Source: Desulfobacteraceae bacterium (GTDB lineage: Bacteria > Desulfobacterota > Desulfobacteria > Desulfobacterales > Desulfobacteraceae). From it: a stretch of 6,761 nt of DNA. Each line of letters starts with the position of its first letter. Position 1 is the first letter of the stretch. Below are positions 6,501 through 6,761 of the stretch, piece by piece. Position numbers and translations under genes: made by a program. The stretch is taken from NCBI GenBank assembly GCA_015486915.1, contig WFQS01000679.1, positions 1-6,761 on the forward strand, read 5' to 3'. The notes beneath the pieces are model-generated. The model was given only the letters and a program-made list of their open reading frames with translations. It had not been told where the DNA came from and did not search any database.

Positions 6501-6761
6501 TCGGCAGTGACGGTGAAGTTATCACCGACCATACGCAGGTAAAGCCACTGCTGGATCTGGTCAGAAACAGCTGTAAGGGGCTAAGCAATCCAATATCTTC
6601 CGTTTGTAGACTGTTCAACACCCAAACTCGCGACGGGCGGGATATGACAAAATATTCTGATCTCTTAGGACAAGCCATCCGCTCCATGGTTGAGGTGAAA
6701 GAAGATAAAGATATAGACAGTCTCTTTTCCGGGGTGAACACAACAGCTCTTGTTGATACGA
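3536..6761 (+). CDS. SNF2-family helicase with N-terminal phospholipase-D-like domain, C-terminal end off window
   Basis: This is a DNA-dependent ATPase/translocase of a type found in restriction and antiphage loci; its exact role here is unknown. 1075 residues are visible. Residues about 15-170 resemble a PLD-like domain (KPGAKLQIAASCFSIYAFEA, from 20), but no intact HxKxxxxD motif is seen; the equivalent place may be H146-GFTAV-D152. RecA lobe 1 begins near FQRDA (254-258), with Walker A DSVGLGKT (276-283, K282), DESH (365-368) and SATP (403-406). A long inter-lobe insert spans about 430-710. Lobe 2 has KIIIFTAF (718-725), GTDCISEGQNL (800-810) and the arginine-finger motif QRFGRIDRIG (830-839). 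The C-terminal part (about 880-1075) is typical of this subfamily, and probably only a few dozen residues are missing. The ATG at 3536 follows an in-frame TGA at 3512 and a moderate AGGCGG site. The insert contains a translated palindromic repeat (residues 620-642). All core ATPase motifs are intact, so it should be active. Confidence 0.93.
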   Translation, partial: MQILDNINTFWGDDLKRTLKPGAKLQIAASCFSIYAFEALKKELEKIDSLEFIFTAHAFVPNEVTDKINRQRKEFHIPKGQRERNLYGNEFEIQLKNKLTQRAIAKECAVWIKHKATFRSNATKAPMQQFACLNSGGEEIAYMPLHGFTAVDLGYQRGDAVSNLINKIDEAPLTTTYLQLFDQIWNDQEKLQDVTDAICTHIESVYQENSPEKIYFLMLYNIFNEFLEDLNEDVLPNDLTGYKNSIVWNKLFNFQRDAATGIINKLESYNGCILADSVGLGKTFTALAVIKYYELRNRSVLVLCPKKLEDNWQTYRSNYKTNILAKDRLNYDLLFHTDLSRESGFSSGIDLQKINWGNYDLVVIDESHNFRNNNAYKDKETRYKKLMNTVIRDGVKTKILMLSATPVNNRFNDLRNQLALAYEGESENLSQKLRTEKSVEEIFRRAQTVFNSWPKLPPEKRTAKSILDALDFDFFELLDSVTIARSRKHIETFYDTTDIGKFPKRRKPLSFRCPLTDRPDVMSFNDIYAQLTLLKLSVYAPVSYILPSRIKKYEELYDTSVEGGKGKLKHTDREKSLQSLMTTNLLKRLESSVESFRLTLGALEENHNNMLEKIDQYQTMNNGEFTIDNYDDSPFSIINSQLDDDGLGDFMIGGKVQVSLADMDLSSWEHDLKTDRLIITDLLTEMKKVSPSDDSKLQHLKRHILEKIKNPINPGNKKIIIFTAFADTANYLYANLAEELLSRDIHSGRITGKDAPKTTLSLARKRGYDFQSILTLFSPVSKEKSLILPDESGEIDVLIGTDCISEGQNLQDCDYLINYDIHWNPVRIIQRFGRIDRIGSPNDSIQLVNYWPDISLDEYINLKERVENRMHIVDLTGTGDDNVLSAKANDVTYRKEQLRRLQEEVIELEDLKTGVNITDLGLNDFRMDLLGYIKSHGDLGHLPSGLHAVVPSKPEIGLEPGVIFTLRNRNSSVNINQHNRLHPYYLIYIGSDGEVITDHTQVKPLLDLVRNSCKGLSNPISSVCRLFNTQTRDGRDMTKYSDLLGQAIRSMVEVKEDKDIDSLFSGVNTTALVDT
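5393..5459 (+). repeat. Two opposed arms of degenerate 7-base repeats inside the helicase gene
   Basis: The left arm is five heptamers, ATGAATA, ATGGAGA, ATTCACA, ATTGACA and ATTATGA (5393-5427). The right arm is four heptamers in the opposite sense, TCTCCAT, TTTCCAT, TATCAAT and TCTCAAT (5432-5459). The arms are inverted relative to each other: AATGGAGAAT (5399-5408) pairs perfectly with ATTCTCCATT (5430-5439), and CAATTGACAATT (5412-5423) matches the complement of AATTCTCAATTG (5450-5461) at 11 of 12 bases. The array keeps the reading frame and is translated as residues 620-642, a polar linker between the two ATPase lobes. It resembles the heptanucleotide short tandem repeats dispersed in cyanobacterial and some other bacterial genomes. 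Confidence 0.65.

Noticed and set aside
6350..6741. Two overlapping minus-strand ORFs of 60 and 81 residues
   Set aside because: They are antisense to the conserved C-terminal part of the helicase.

Overview
The window reads as a piece of an AT-leaning bacterial chromosome, most likely from a strict anaerobe. The best clue is a tungsten- or molybdenum-pterin aldehyde:ferredoxin oxidoreductase family gene. The gene mix and dispersed repeats would suit a sulfate-reducing or related Desulfobacterota (Desulfobacterales-type) genome. That placement is an inference from general gene content, not from any marker gene.

Layout. Positions 1-1473 (minus strand) hold the first 491 residues of an AOR/YdhV-like oxidoreductase, whose C-terminus lies off the left edge. 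A 448-base gap (1474-1921) follows. It carries a likely AOR promoter and a palindromic repeat element of about 120 bases with mirrored hairpins at its ends. Positions 1922-2512 (plus) encode a complete 2H-type RNA 2',3'-cyclic phosphodiesterase (ThpR/LigT). It converges, 25 bases apart, on a complete minus-strand transglutaminase-like protein (2538-3260) with a very good sigma70-type promoter at 3295-3323. A short gap (3261-3535) contains a doubtful 45-residue minus-strand ORF that may be a gene relic. From 3536 to the right edge runs one long open frame of 1075 codons. It encodes a large SNF2-family helicase/translocase with an N-terminal phospholipase-D-like domain, and the stop codon is off the edge.

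How the parts relate. The three left-hand genes look like ordinary chromosomal housekeeping or metabolic genes, each with its own control region and no shared operon. The helicase is different. PLD-like plus SNF2 proteins of this size are typical of restriction-modification and antiphage loci, so the window probably stops just inside a defence island. The partner genes that would decide its type lie to the right and cannot be seen. A small array of degenerate 7-base repeats in two opposed arms sits inside the helicase reading frame and is translated as a linker. It is the most unusual local structure in the window.
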